Part shown: positions 34,881 through 44,634 of the stretch, piece after piece
How positions within the stretch are numbered: position 1 is the stretch's first letter
Layout: the number at the start of each line of letters is the position of its first letter
DNA from: Gammaproteobacteria bacterium
GTDB taxonomy: Bacteria > Pseudomonadota > Gammaproteobacteria > Pseudomonadales > Azotimanducaceae
Length of the DNA: 63,061 bases
Assembly (NCBI GenBank): GCA_009845835.1
Contig: VXYV01000078.1
Span: forward strand, 1-63,061
Direction of reading: 5' to 3'
Notes under the pieces: model-generated
Seen by the model: only the letters and a program-made list of their open reading frames with translations
The model's database searches: none
What the model was told of the DNA's origin: nothing
Program-made: the position numbers and the translations under genes

Positions 34881-36377
34881 TTACGATAAAAGGGAATCTA
34901 GGTATCGACCTGTGACATGTCGTTTGAAAGCTGCAGTCGATAACGGTTTATCTGTTACCTCTTGGATTCGTTCAAATGCCGGAGTCAATTGTCCTTGCGA
35001 ATGTACGTTCTTTCGCAACCAATCAAGAACTTGGTCAAACTGTCCGTTCTCGAAATCAGCTTCAACTGCCGGGAAAGTATTCTGGTACTTTTGGTACAAC
35101 TGTGCGGCCGTTATAGCCCCTAGAGTGTAACACGGAAAGTAACCAATAGCCCCCATGAACCAGTGAATGTCCTGCATGCAACCATCGGTGAAATCTCCTT
35201 CTAAGTTTAGACCGAAGAATTCGTGCATGAGTTCATTCCAAGCGTCGGGTATATCAACAACTTTTAAATCGCCCCTGAGAAACGCCTGTTCTATTCGATA
35301 ACGAAGAATCACATGCAATGGATAGGTACATTCATCCGCCTGCACCCGAATCTTACCTTTGTCGACATGTCGCACGTTACGAACAAAGTTGGTGAAAGAC
35401 CACAGTTCTTCGTTGTCTTCCTTAGCTAGACATTTTTTAACAGTAGGAAGTGCAAACTTAATGTATCCGTCGCTGCGACAAACCTGTTGTTCCATGAATA
35501 ACGACTGACTTTCATGGACCATCATTCCGAGGGATTTGCCGACAGGTTGATTGGCATGTTCTGCAGGAAGGCCTTGCTGGTATAGGGCATGCCCAGTTTC
35601 GTGAAGAGTCGCATACATAGATTCCAAGAAGTCGTCAGCACCAAATCGCGTCGTGATCCGCGTATCCCAGCGTTCTCCACAGGAGAATGGGTGATGGCTC
35701 GTATCCAAACGACCGCGTTCGAAATTAAATCCGAGTGAAAGCATCAGTTCTTCAGCAAGTTGTTTCTGATCTTCGTCTGAATATTCTCCTTTTAGAGGCA
35801 AGTGGGCTGGTTGTCGTTCGATAACTTCGTTTACAAAATCAGGCAAGAACGAAGCGAGATCATCAAAAACTGTATCGACAAAATCGGTCGTTATTCCAGT
35901 TTCATATCCTCCAAGTAAGGCTTCATAAAGATTTACGTTGAAAAGCTCAGAGATAATTGTCGCGCGTTCTTTTGTCAGATTGACAACTTCCTCAAGCAGT
36001 GGTACTACTGCTACCCAGTCATTTTCTTTACGCTTTTCACGCCAAACTTGAGTACACTTTGACGTAGCAAGAGACATTCGTACGACGAGATCGTCAGGAA
36101 TTACTGCTGCTCGTTGCCAATTTTGTTCGATCACTCGTAGATTCGCTTGGTCCCAAGGCGAACTCGCTTCTTCTTTTGCAGCTTCAATTAGATCTCCAAT
36201 TTCGCTTGAAGTCGCCAGGTTGTGTGCGATTTGCTGGAGTTTAGCGAGGCTATTGGCGCGAGCATTACCGCCTCCGACTGGCATCATGACTGATTCATCC
36301 CAAGACAAATACTGAGTAGCATGTTGCAGGTGATGCAAAGTTAGTTGTTTTTCCTTAAGGATTGCGAGGGCTGACAT
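34881..36377 (-). CDS. Carboxypeptidase Taq family (M32) metallopeptidase
   Basis: The 498-residue, mostly helical protein has the zinc motif HETGH at 259-263 (ATLHETGHALYQQGLP) and the M32 segments HHPFSCGERWDTRITTRF, MMVHESQSLFMEQQV and VQADECTYPLHVILRYRIEQ. M32 carboxypeptidases remove C-terminal residues from peptides in the cytoplasm. Length matches the family. It lies 61 bases upstream of lepA on the same strand. Confidence 0.94.
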   Translation of the reverse strand: MSALAILKEKQLTLHHLQHATQYLSWDESVMMPVGGGNARANSLAKLQQIAHNLATSSEIGDLIEAAKEEASSPWDQANLRVIEQNWQRAAVIPDDLVVRMSLATSKCTQVWREKRKENDWVAVVPLLEEVVNLTKERATIISELFNVNLYEALLGGYETGITTDFVDTVFDDLASFLPDFVNEVIERQPAHLPLKGEYSDEDQKQLAEELMLSLGFNFERGRLDTSHHPFSCGERWDTRITTRFGADDFLESMYATLHETGHALYQQGLPAEHANQPVGKSLGMMVHESQSLFMEQQVCRSDGYIKFALPTVKKCLAKEDNEELWSFTNFVRNVRHVDKGKIRVQADECTYPLHVILRYRIEQAFLRGDLKVVDIPDAWNELMHEFFGLNLEGDFTDGCMQDIHWFMGAIGYFPCYTLGAITAAQLYQKYQNTFPAVEADFENGQFDQVLDWLRKNVHSQGQLTPAFERIQEVTDKPLSTAAFKRHVTGRYLDSLLS

Positions 36378-36652
36378 CGATGGTTTTACTCAGTTAAAGG
36401 AAACAAATTTTATAAGTACGACTTAGTGGCTACGAAGGCCGGAGTAGTTTACTAATCCTGATTTCGTAAATCTGAACCTATGAAGTTCATTGCGACAGGT
36501 AAATTCAGCGAATTTTCAATCAATTGAAACGGTAAAGAGAATCTCAACATTAATTTGTCTCTCTGCGCGCTCATTCAACGTATAACCATACAGCCTGTAA
36601 CAAGGGAAGACCATAAAATGTAAACTTACTTTAATCGTATCAGGAAGTGCAA

Positions 36653-37033
36653 ATGTCTGTTTCACTCGATCACACCATTATCAGAGCTCACGACAAGTTG
36701 GAATCAGCCAAATTTTTATCTAATTTGCTCGGACTGGAACCACCCACACTTTGGGGTCCCTTTGCCATCGTGAAAGTGGGAGAGTTATCGCTGGATTTTG
36801 TCGACACTACTGACGAAATTCAGTCACGACACTTCGCATTCAAAGTAAGTGAGCCCGAATTCGACGAAATTTTCGCGCGCATCCAATCTCAATCAATCCA
36901 CTACTGGGCCGATCCGAGCAAGAATCGACCACAAGAAATCAACCATCGCGACGGTGGTCGAGGGTTTTACTTCTACGATCCCAATGGGCACTTTTTGGAA
37001 GTACTGACGCGATCTTACGAAATTAACGCGTGA
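36653..37033 (+). CDS. VOC (glyoxalase/bleomycin resistance) superfamily protein
   Basis: The 126-residue protein shows the paired beta-alpha-beta units of the VOC fold, with metal-ligand candidates His in VSLDHTIIRAHD, His in SRHFAFKVSE and Glu in YDPNGHFLEVLT. ATG 36653 follows AGGAAG and is preferred over GTG 36647. The reaction (dioxygenase, isomerase or drug binding) cannot be read. Confidence 0.85.
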   Translation: MSVSLDHTIIRAHDKLESAKFLSNLLGLEPPTLWGPFAIVKVGELSLDFVDTTDEIQSRHFAFKVSEPEFDEIFARIQSQSIHYWADPSKNRPQEINHRDGGRGFYFYDPNGHFLEVLTRSYEINA

Positions 37034-37054
37034 CTTACATTTAAACCCGGATAA

Positions 37055-37624
37055 CTATTCGGATTCGGTCTCCGGCGGCGCGACGACTTCCTCAGTTTGC
37101 TCTTCTGGTTCAGAATCCTCCGGTTCGGAGTATTCTTCAGTAGATTCTCCGTTTCGACCCTGAAAATCAGTTATCAAATCCTTAACTCGATCCTTTACTT
37201 CTGGAATTTCCGCGAGGGTTTCGTCAATGGACGCTTCAGATTCTGCAGGAATGTTAGATGCTGTTTGTTCAGTCGATTCACCCTCACCCATCTGCTCAGT
37301 CTGTTCTCCGATAAGTTCTGCGCGTATCGCTTCGATTTCTTCTAGAGAAAGTTGATCAGTATCGGAACGATCAACGAAATCTCTGATCAAAGACTGTGCT
37401 TTCTCGCGTATATCGGGAATTTCCTGTAAGGTCTTTTCACGTTCTTGTTTGAGATCTAATTCCGAATCGGCTGATGATTCTTCGTCTGCTGTTGCTTGCG
37501 GTTCTTCGTTTTCTACAACATCTTCCTCAGTCGTCGTATCAGTTTGCGCGATTACTTCAGCCCCAGTGAATTGACAACCTACAAAAACAATACACAGAAT
37601 CACAAAAAGCGCTCTAAAATTCAT
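37055..37624 (-). CDS. Acidic lipoprotein with a repeated helical unit
   Basis: The 189-residue product from ATG 37624 has a lipobox (LCIVFVGCQF) followed by Glu/Asp/Thr-rich sequence. Two related helices occur, EIPDIREKAQSLIRDFVDR and EIPEVKDRVKDLITDFQGR, about 70 residues apart. No family is recognised. It lies between the VOC gene and the rseC-like gene and could be an envelope calcium- or stress-related protein, which is speculation. Confidence 0.7.
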   Translation of the reverse strand: MNFRALFVILCIVFVGCQFTGAEVIAQTDTTTEEDVVENEEPQATADEESSADSELDLKQEREKTLQEIPDIREKAQSLIRDFVDRSDTDQLSLEEIEAIRAELIGEQTEQMGEGESTEQTASNIPAESEASIDETLAEIPEVKDRVKDLITDFQGRNGESTEEYSEPEDSEPEEQTEEVVAPPETESE

Positions 37625-37710
37625 TGATTCACCCGATATTCGATCGCTAGAAAGCATGGTAAATACCTATTATCAATAATAATGTAAGAAGTCATCTAGA
37701 TGGAGGCTAA

Positions 37711-38076
37711 TCATGATACAGCCTCAACGGAAATGTTACTCGACATGTCCAGACTCTTCCGACGAAGAATCATCACTCCAACCAGTGCTCCCAATACTAA
37801 TCCCAACAATGTAATAAAAAAACTATTCGTCACAATCAGAATACACAAAGCTGCAATCAATGGAAATCCCATTGTAAGAAATGTTCCCCAACAAAGAGTT
37901 GAAGTTGAAACATTGATCCGAACCTTTGTTCCAACTTCAAATACTTTAGCTACTTCTAGTACATCTGGACGTATTCGTACACATCCTAAGTGGCACGCAC
38001 TACAAGATTTCTGCAGGACCTGTATGCCGGACTTGTTTTTTGTGGAATTGATCACAATTCCTTGTGCTGTTGCCAT
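37711..38076 (-). CDS. rseC: RseC/MucC-like SoxR-reducing-system family membrane protein
   Basis: The 121-residue protein has a Cys-rich motif SCSACHLGCVRI near residues 24-35, then two membrane helices (about 64-82 and 86-106) and a basic tail, the layout of RseC. RseC-family proteins modulate sigma-E and SoxR reduction in enterobacteria. The usual partners rpoE, rseA and rseB are not nearby, but lepA, often in that neighbourhood, lies about 3 kb away. The assignment rests on layout and cysteines. Confidence 0.75.
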   Translation of the reverse strand: MATAQGIVINSTKNKSGIQVLQKSCSACHLGCVRIRPDVLEVAKVFEVGTKVRINVSTSTLCWGTFLTMGFPLIAALCILIVTNSFFITLLGLVLGALVGVMILRRKSLDMSSNISVEAVS

Positions 38077-38255
38077 AATAGAAACTAGCTCAACAGAATC
38101 TCAAAATCGTAACCGCAGCCAATGAAATACCCGAATTGCTTTCAGTCAATTGTTGCACTTTTGATTACATCATCTAGCAGAACAACACGCTAAAGATTTT
38201 AACACTTTCTACGGACATTGACATACCTATCTCGCGTGAAACAGTTGTTTCGTGT

Positions 38256-40034
38256 TTAATTGGTGTTGTCGGCAATTAGCTTTTCTAAAAGGTCTTTCTG
38301 AGTTTTCGAGAGCATCGCGTATCCGTCCTCATACAACTGGAGAACCTCTTGCGCTACTGCTAGCCTTGTTGGGGGAGAGTTATAGGTCTCAAGAAGATTA
38401 AACAACTCTACTGGTTTAAACTCCACCCAAGTACGCGCCAGATACCGAAAATACTCTACTTCTTTCTCATCCGATAGTTGGCTTGCAAGTTCTATAGCTT
38501 CAGCCGACCGATTTGAAAGAACCATAGCTTGACCTACCTCAACATATCCAGTTAGCTGCGATTCTTCAGGAAGTTTATCCAACAACTCCGCAGCCCTATT
38601 TAATCTATCGTCTCGTACCAATGCTTCAATGACAAAGGGTTCTAAGTTACCCCAGAACCCGTCGTCTGGCGACTCGGATAATGCGATTTGTAATGCTTTA
38701 TCGGGGTCAACCAGAGCGTACCCCCTCAATAAGCGCTGCATCATACGAGAGCGTTTAACACTCCCTTTGTCAGTTGTGTTATCTATCCATTCAAATGCAC
38801 CAATCACATCTTGCTTAACCCACTCTTCTACCAAGGCAATTTCTATGGTTTCAGCAACATTTCCCAACTTTTGAGGTAGCAAACTGAGTTGTTCTAGTGC
38901 AATGTCGATGTCAATCTGTGCAAGGTTACGAATCGCGTTATTCGCTGCTTGTTGTCTAAATTCATCGGGTAAAGAGTCTAGTTGTTCAAGTACGGCGAAC
39001 GGTTCGCTTTCGGACCACTTAGTCAGGATGCTGTTAATACTGGTACGTCTTATCGATGATTTCCTAATACTATTTGTCGCTTGCAGTGCTTGCTCTGGGT
39101 CCTGTTCCGCCCAAGTACCAAATACCATTGCCGCTAGCCATTCCTGCGACTTTACCGGCGTCTGAAGTACAATTTTGGACACCTTTGCTGGATCTTGTAC
39201 AGCAATCGCTGAAATCAACTCCTTCATCACAGAAAAATCTAGCGAATACGCTCTGTAAATTTCTTCAAGTGTCCCAAGTCCATCTTCAAGGTACATGTCC
39301 TTCGCAACCTGTACCAACAAGTCTATCTGGTCTCGGTCATTTACACCGTCATTGATCAGCGAGGCCCATGCCTGTTTAGGATGGTCAGCTAGCGATAACG
39401 CCTTAGTCTTGGCTAAACGTTTCGAGACAAAGGAACTCAAATTTAGAGTTGACGCTTTATATAAAATTTCGGATTCATCTAATTTTTCTCGTTCAGCAAG
39501 AATCGCATCTACAGCTAGTTTTCTTAAAGACCAGTTCAATTTAGCAGCAGCGTCAAATGCCGCTTCAAGATCCAAAACTGCCCATTCACCAAAAACAAAA
39601 CTTACCAACGAATTCCAACTGTCTTGTGGAAATCGCCAAACCGTGGCTAACGCGTCTCTTGGCGAGCGTGTAGCTAACTCACCAACAAGCAATCTCTCGA
39701 ATACAATCGAGTTCTTATCACGCTCTAGATCCACGAAACGATCAACCACAGCTAAAAGTTGTTCCTGACTCTCGTTTGCCAGAAACTCAGCTACCGAATC
39801 ATAGCTAACGGATGGTTTAGTAAAGAACGAAAACAATTCCTCGATAGTCTCAATGCTTGTGTCTGATGAGATGGAAGATTTTGTTGTTGAAGGATCTAAC
39901 ACTACGGTTGTTCCATCGGGGTCGGAGAAATTTGTGATACTGAATAAATACAAAACGAAGAAACTGACGAAGAAAGCCGAACTTGTACCCAACAAAAAGG
40001 GATGTTTACGCAGCCATGAGATGGTGAGATTCAA
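38256..40034 (-). CDS. Membrane-anchored W-A-x-x-D-P helical-repeat protein
   Basis: The product is about 592 residues from TTG 40034, which has GAGGA eight bases before it. The open frame also reaches TTG 40076, inside the neighbour. A membrane helix (about 12-34) precedes helical repeats such as VFGEWAVLDLEAAFDAAAKL, VFGTWAEQDPEQALQATNSI and LRGYALVDPDKALQIALSES. The C-terminus (LLETYNSPPTRLAVAQEVLQ) is like that of the other members. It lies 16 bases after the stop of the paralog at 40051. The second tandem pair mirrors the pair at 1.3-4.9 kb. Confidence 0.8.
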   Translation of the reverse strand: MNLTISWLRKHPFLLGTSSAFFVSFFVLYLFSITNFSDPDGTTVVLDPSTTKSSISSDTSIETIEELFSFFTKPSVSYDSVAEFLANESQEQLLAVVDRFVDLERDKNSIVFERLLVGELATRSPRDALATVWRFPQDSWNSLVSFVFGEWAVLDLEAAFDAAAKLNWSLRKLAVDAILAEREKLDESEILYKASTLNLSSFVSKRLAKTKALSLADHPKQAWASLINDGVNDRDQIDLLVQVAKDMYLEDGLGTLEEIYRAYSLDFSVMKELISAIAVQDPAKVSKIVLQTPVKSQEWLAAMVFGTWAEQDPEQALQATNSIRKSSIRRTSINSILTKWSESEPFAVLEQLDSLPDEFRQQAANNAIRNLAQIDIDIALEQLSLLPQKLGNVAETIEIALVEEWVKQDVIGAFEWIDNTTDKGSVKRSRMMQRLLRGYALVDPDKALQIALSESPDDGFWGNLEPFVIEALVRDDRLNRAAELLDKLPEESQLTGYVEVGQAMVLSNRSAEAIELASQLSDEKEVEYFRYLARTWVEFKPVELFNLLETYNSPPTRLAVAQEVLQLYEDGYAMLSKTQKDLLEKLIADNTN

Positions 40035-40050
40035 GCTGAATATGTCCTCG

Positions 40051-41826
40051 TCAGTCGTCCAAATCGTCTTGCACAAACGTCTGGAGATAACTCATATTTT
40101 CAGGTGATAATTTATAGGTGGAATAAGTTTGCCAATTCAGGATATCTCGAGCAATCTTTTCTCTTACCGTTTCACTTGGGAATTCGCCAATACGCTCCAC
40201 CAACTGAGAGGGATTAACAGAAAACCAATCCCTTCCTATCCCGATCAAGTATTTTTCCGCATCAGACTCTGCCATTCCCGCAGCTAGCTTGATTGCTTCT
40301 CCGGGCCTACCGTACTCGATTAAATACGAACCTAGATATGCTAGCGCGCTCTGTTGCATAGATTCTCGGACATTTCTCATCATTCGTCGTGCCTCTATGA
40401 ACTTAGCATTTTCCGCTAGACCTGCAATGACCAAGGCATCGGAAATCGCGTCCCGCGAACCATCATCCGGTAATTTTTGTGCAACTTCCATCGCAAAATT
40501 CGAATCCAATACCGCAATTTCTGCAAACAAGAATTGATTAAATAAGTTTCTTCGTAATTCAAGATCATTCTCAGAAACTGCGAACGCCCAGTCTACCGCT
40601 TTCTGCGGACTCTGGGTAGACCAACGGGGCAGTAAATATCGTATACTTTTTTCTACTAGTTCCCCTTGACGAGCTAAATCAGTTAAGCGTTCAGACGCCA
40701 AGTCATATTCTCCTTTCTTTGCGAGGTCGAAAATTGCTGCTTCGATACCTGTAGCACGAAACTCAGCTGGTATGAGATCAAGACTGGATAACAATTGTTC
40801 GGAATCGATAGCAGCCCATGCGAACATTAAACGGTTGCCTGAATCCTCTCTAAAAATCGGACGAGAAAGAGCCCTTATGGCTTCAAGGGCAAGTTCCAAG
40901 TCTTTATCAAGCAACGCTTCTATTGCTATGTTCAGGCAGCGTGTTTGCAATTTGCTCGGCAAACTCAACATTTGGTGCCACATTACGACTGGGTCATACT
41001 CTGCAATCTCCTTGATCAATCTTTCAAAGACATAGTCGTCGTTAGGAAACATGTCTGACAGAACTGTAATTAACTCACCCACCTCAATCTTTTCGCCAGA
41101 ATTCAACAGTGCTGAAATAATTTCCTTAATGAGTTCTATTTGTTTCAAATCGTCGACTATGTCTAGTTGCACATGAACTAACGCCGAGTTCGGTTCATCC
41201 GATAACATATCTAGTAGTTTCCGGTTTGCTATGACTTTGTGAACGTGGTCCTCTAAGTCAAGTTTTCTTGCTAGTTGCATCAGTTTTTCGTCCGTTATAT
41301 CTCTCCGATTGACTAAAAGAGCATTGATTAGCGTAGATTTAAATGGATCGACAAATTTGTTCGCAATAATCAAAGCTTCCTGCATATTTACCACATTCTG
41401 TGATAGAGTGCGAGCGATGCCTTCCTCCCACTGGCTTTGCTGCATCTGGACGACATGTTTCCATGCGAGTTCTAAGTTCGTCATTGCCAGAACTTCGATC
41501 AACCAGTACCGAATAGATGCTGATTTTCGGTCATGACTGTCGCTAGTTTTCTCAAGTAATTCAACTAGAGCAACTGTACTTAATGATGCTGTTAGCGATT
41601 GAAACGCTTGATAACGCTTTGCGGGACCTTCAACCGCGAAAAAATTTTGAAGCTGACTTTGAGTCAACGTACGTGATTCTTTAGAATGATTGTGCGTCGC
41701 GATAGCGACAGGACTTTCGCTTCGTTTAACCGAATTATTTAAGAATGTATAGAAAATCCCTTGATAAACAATAATACCTAAAATCGATCCAAATAGTAGG
41801 CCGATCCAAAAGCGTGTCTTTGACAT
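40051..41826 (-). CDS. Membrane-anchored W-A-x-x-D-P helical-repeat protein
   Basis: The 591-residue protein has a membrane helix near residues 6-28 (FWIGLLFGSILGIIVYQGIF). Its more diverged helical repeats include LMFAWAAIDSEQLLSSLDLI and LLPRWSTQSPQKAVDWAFAV, and the family C-terminus is IGEFPSETVREKIARDILNW. It is upstream of and probably co-translated with the 38256 gene. The repeated aromatic-Ala/Ser-x-x-Asp/Ser-Pro core points to stacked helix pairs. No enzymatic motif is seen. Confidence 0.78.
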   Translation of the reverse strand: MSKTRFWIGLLFGSILGIIVYQGIFYTFLNNSVKRSESPVAIATHNHSKESRTLTQSQLQNFFAVEGPAKRYQAFQSLTASLSTVALVELLEKTSDSHDRKSASIRYWLIEVLAMTNLELAWKHVVQMQQSQWEEGIARTLSQNVVNMQEALIIANKFVDPFKSTLINALLVNRRDITDEKLMQLARKLDLEDHVHKVIANRKLLDMLSDEPNSALVHVQLDIVDDLKQIELIKEIISALLNSGEKIEVGELITVLSDMFPNDDYVFERLIKEIAEYDPVVMWHQMLSLPSKLQTRCLNIAIEALLDKDLELALEAIRALSRPIFREDSGNRLMFAWAAIDSEQLLSSLDLIPAEFRATGIEAAIFDLAKKGEYDLASERLTDLARQGELVEKSIRYLLPRWSTQSPQKAVDWAFAVSENDLELRRNLFNQFLFAEIAVLDSNFAMEVAQKLPDDGSRDAISDALVIAGLAENAKFIEARRMMRNVRESMQQSALAYLGSYLIEYGRPGEAIKLAAGMAESDAEKYLIGIGRDWFSVNPSQLVERIGEFPSETVREKIARDILNWQTYSTYKLSPENMSYLQTFVQDDLDD

Positions 41827-41875
41827 GCCACTTCAGACCCTTACCAATGTAGATTAGCTACAGTTACTAGTCTAT

Positions 41876-42256
41876 CTAGCCACCACCGTCTATGACTTTC
41901 TGAGATTTCAAAAACTCAAGATAAGCGAGCCTAGCACTTTCTCGCTTATTTTCAGATTTATCAGTCAATTTTTTCTTATACGCCTTCGAGGCTGTTATCA
42001 ATTGATCGTCAGTAAAGTTAGCGAGACTTCCTGGAGTTGGTTTTAACTGCCCCCACCAATAACGGTATGTATCAACATGTACCGTACCGTCTCCTCCTGA
42101 AACGATTCCGTCCGTCTTATCGGCCATCTTCCTAGAATCAGATAGCAAATCACTCTCAGTATAACCAGAAGTTATTCCTGTCATACTTAAAAAAAGTAGC
42201 ACGCAAACCAATGCCGCAGGAGAAAAAATTTTTAACAAAACACGTTTTGAATTCAT
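41876..42256 (-). CDS. Small exported protein of unknown function
   Basis: The 126-residue product from ATG 42256 has a signal peptide or membrane anchor (ALVCVLLFLSMTGITSGYTE). The mature part (VDTYRYWWGQLKPTPGSLAN, then a Lys/Glu-rich helix to KSQKVIDGGG) matches no family I recognise. It lies 50 bases upstream of the repeat-protein pair on the same strand and may be part of that operon. Confidence 0.65.
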   Translation of the reverse strand: MNSKRVLLKIFSPAALVCVLLFLSMTGITSGYTESDLLSDSRKMADKTDGIVSGGDGTVHVDTYRYWWGQLKPTPGSLANFTDDQLITASKAYKKKLTDKSENKRESARLAYLEFLKSQKVIDGGG

Positions 42257-42715
42257 AGACACCAAGTTACCTCTCTTTATTGTCTTTTTGTCATATAGGC
42301 GTGGAAGGAAGCCTCACGGCTCGAATCAAATTATAGTGAACAATATTAGAACTAAGACTCTCTACGTCGGACATTCAACTTGTAGAAGTCAGTTCATAGG
42401 AGTATCATTGTACAAACGATTAATGGAGTGAATCTAAGTGGATTTTTATAAGATACAATTGAAGACGTACTACATAAGCGTTGATTGCTCTACAGTAATC
42501 AAGAAACCTTTTCTTCGTTCTTGGATTAGCATGAACTAAGTGAATATTCTTGCGAATGTGAATGTGTTAATAAAACTCCTAGACTAAACTAATTTCGTGA
42601 ACGGATAGTACCGAACACCTAACGTTCTGTTTGGAAATTTAACATTGTGATATTTCTTCGCGCAAACTGGAAGTTGTCATATATCCGTATTCTCAAATGA
42701 GGTATTCTCTCTCTA
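42257..42715. other. Long intergenic region between divergent genes, nothing clear seen
   Basis: About 459 AT-rich bases between the small exported-protein gene and nadB. All frames are interrupted and no RNA gene is visible. It presumably holds divergent promoters for both sides. No quinolinate or NAD-type operator is recognised. Confidence 0.4.
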
Positions 42716-44356
42716 TTGAAAACGTCAAATCAACGAACTGCCGATATACTCATCATTGGGGCGGGTGCCGCTGGACTGAGTACCGCTCTACACCTCGCAA
42801 AAACTTACCGTGTTCTATTACTTTCTAAAGAAAATATCCTCGATAGTTCGACGAACCGCGCCCAAGGGGGAATTGCCTCAGTAACCCACCCCCAGGACAC
42901 CATCGAATCACATATCGAGGATACCGTTCTTGCTGGCGATGGATTATGTAATGAAACCGTTGTACAATCAGTGGTATCTCAATCGAGAACTGTCGTACAA
43001 GACCTTTTAGACCTAGGGTTGGAGTTTGATTCGGACGAAGATGGATTACACTTGGTACGCGAAGGGGCACACAAATTCCCGCGAGTCTTACATGTCGCCG
43101 ACTCTACTGGCTATGCAATCGGTTTCACCTTACTCCATCATGCAATTGAAAACCAAAACATCGAAATAAACTCAAACCGTCTCGTATTAGATGTCATTAG
43201 CGGAAGTCACAAGAACAAATCCTACCATCGAGTGTGGGGCGCGTACGTTTATGATCGCAAACGAAAGTTAGTCGAAACCATCCTTGCACCTTGCGTTGTG
43301 CTTGCTACGGGTGGTGCATCCAAAGTCTACAAATACACCTCAAATCCTGACAGTGCAACAGGCGATGGTATCGCTATCGCCGCGCGTGCTGGTTGTCGCG
43401 TATCAAATATGGAATTCAATCAGTTTCATCCTACGTGCCTTTACCATCCAGCTGCCCGTTCCTTCCTGATTTCTGAGGCAGTGCGAGGCGAAGGTGGAAA
43501 GTTACTACTGCCGGACGGAACTCCGTTTATGCAACAATACGACAAAAGACTTGATTTAGCCACGCGTGATGTAGTTGCACGAGCGATCGATAGCGAGATG
43601 AAACGGTTAGGTTTAGAGTGTGTTTACCTTGACATTAGCCATCGTGAGAAACATGTGTTGCAAAAACGCTTCCCCATGATCTTCGAAAAGTTACTTGAAC
43701 TAGGCATCGATATGGCAGTTGAACCAATTCCCGTCGTTCCTGCCGCACATTACACTTGTGGAGGAGTACTGGTAAACCAACACGGTGCGACTGACGTATT
43801 CGGTTTATATGCGGTCGGCGAAACTGCTTGTACCGGACTGCACGGAGCCAACCGTCTAGCAAGTAACTCTCTATTAGAATGCCTTGTTTATGCAAGGGCT
43901 GTAGCGCGTCACATACTAGAAAATTTTCAAAACTTCAGCACTACTGAGGTTCAAGTCCCTGACTGGGATGAAAGTCTAGTCGTCGATTCTGATGAAGATG
44001 TTGTACTTACACATAACTGGGGAGAACTACGTGGAATCATGTGGAACTACGTCGGCATCGCCCGCACCGACAAACGGCTCGAACGTGCGGCTAGACGAAT
44101 TGAATTACTTAAACAAGAAATTATCGAATACTATGCTAACTATCGAGTCAATCCAGATTTACTTGAACTGCGAAATCTTATCCTTGTCGCCGATCTGATA
44201 GTAAAATGCGCACGTTGGCGTAAAGAAAGCCGCGGTCTACACTTTACGCTCGACTACCCACAAAAAAACGTTCAAGCAGTTCCTAGCGTGGTAAAACTTT
44301 CTCAGGGAACAAGAGATGTCTTCGAAAACAGTTCAACTTTCCAATCAGAGACTTGA
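42716..44356 (+). CDS. nadB: L-aspartate oxidase
   Basis: The 546-residue flavoprotein has the FAD-binding start DILIIGAGAAGLSTALHL, then NRAQGGIASV, EFNQFHPTCLYH, LISEAVRGEGGKL and HYTCGGVLVNQHGATDVFGLYAVGE (split here for length: HYTCGGV and DVFGLYAVGE). These are typical of NadB rather than SdhA. It makes iminoaspartate, the first step of NAD synthesis. The start is TTG 42716. The 3' end overlaps the convergent sdhE gene by 12 bases, and SdhE-type factors assist flavinylation of related enzymes. nadA and nadC are not in the window. Confidence 0.95.
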   Translation: MKTSNQRTADILIIGAGAAGLSTALHLAKTYRVLLLSKENILDSSTNRAQGGIASVTHPQDTIESHIEDTVLAGDGLCNETVVQSVVSQSRTVVQDLLDLGLEFDSDEDGLHLVREGAHKFPRVLHVADSTGYAIGFTLLHHAIENQNIEINSNRLVLDVISGSHKNKSYHRVWGAYVYDRKRKLVETILAPCVVLATGGASKVYKYTSNPDSATGDGIAIAARAGCRVSNMEFNQFHPTCLYHPAARSFLISEAVRGEGGKLLLPDGTPFMQQYDKRLDLATRDVVARAIDSEMKRLGLECVYLDISHREKHVLQKRFPMIFEKLLELGIDMAVEPIPVVPAAHYTCGGVLVNQHGATDVFGLYAVGETACTGLHGANRLASNSLLECLVYARAVARHILENFQNFSTTEVQVPDWDESLVVDSDEDVVLTHNWGELRGIMWNYVGIARTDKRLERAARRIELLKQEIIEYYANYRVNPDLLELRNLILVADLIVKCARWRKESRGLHFTLDYPQKNVQAVPSVVKLSQGTRDVFENSSTFQSET

Positions 44357-44617
44357 TTGCTGCTGACGATACTGCACGATCAGTTCAATGATCTGTTGGA
44401 ATTCCGGTCGGCGCTGGGGATGTTGCATTAATTCGTGCAATTCAACATCTTCGAGGTTTAGTAATCGTTCAACGAGTTGTCGTTGCGCATTTGATAGGAA
44501 TTCAAAGCGATTTTCAATAAACGGAACCAGGAGTAAATCTAATTCAAGCATTCCGCGCCGAGACCGGTATAGAATACGACGCTTCTCATCGTTGATGTTG
44601 TTGGAATCTTTTCCCAT
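44345..44617 (-). CDS. sdhE: SdhE-type FAD assembly factor
   Basis: The 90-residue helical protein has the RGMLELD motif (RSRRGMLELDLLLVPFIENR) of SdhE/YgfY, needed for covalent FAD attachment to succinate dehydrogenase and related flavoproteins. It diverges from ygfZ with 17 bases between start codons and converges with nadB. In E. coli the same pair sdhE/ygfZ is also adjacent. Confidence 0.93.
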   Translation of the reverse strand: MGKDSNNINDEKRRILYRSRRGMLELDLLLVPFIENRFEFLSNAQRQLVERLLNLEDVELHELMQHPQRRPEFQQIIELIVQYRQQQSSL

Positions 44618-44634
44618 AGGACGATAGTTTATCG

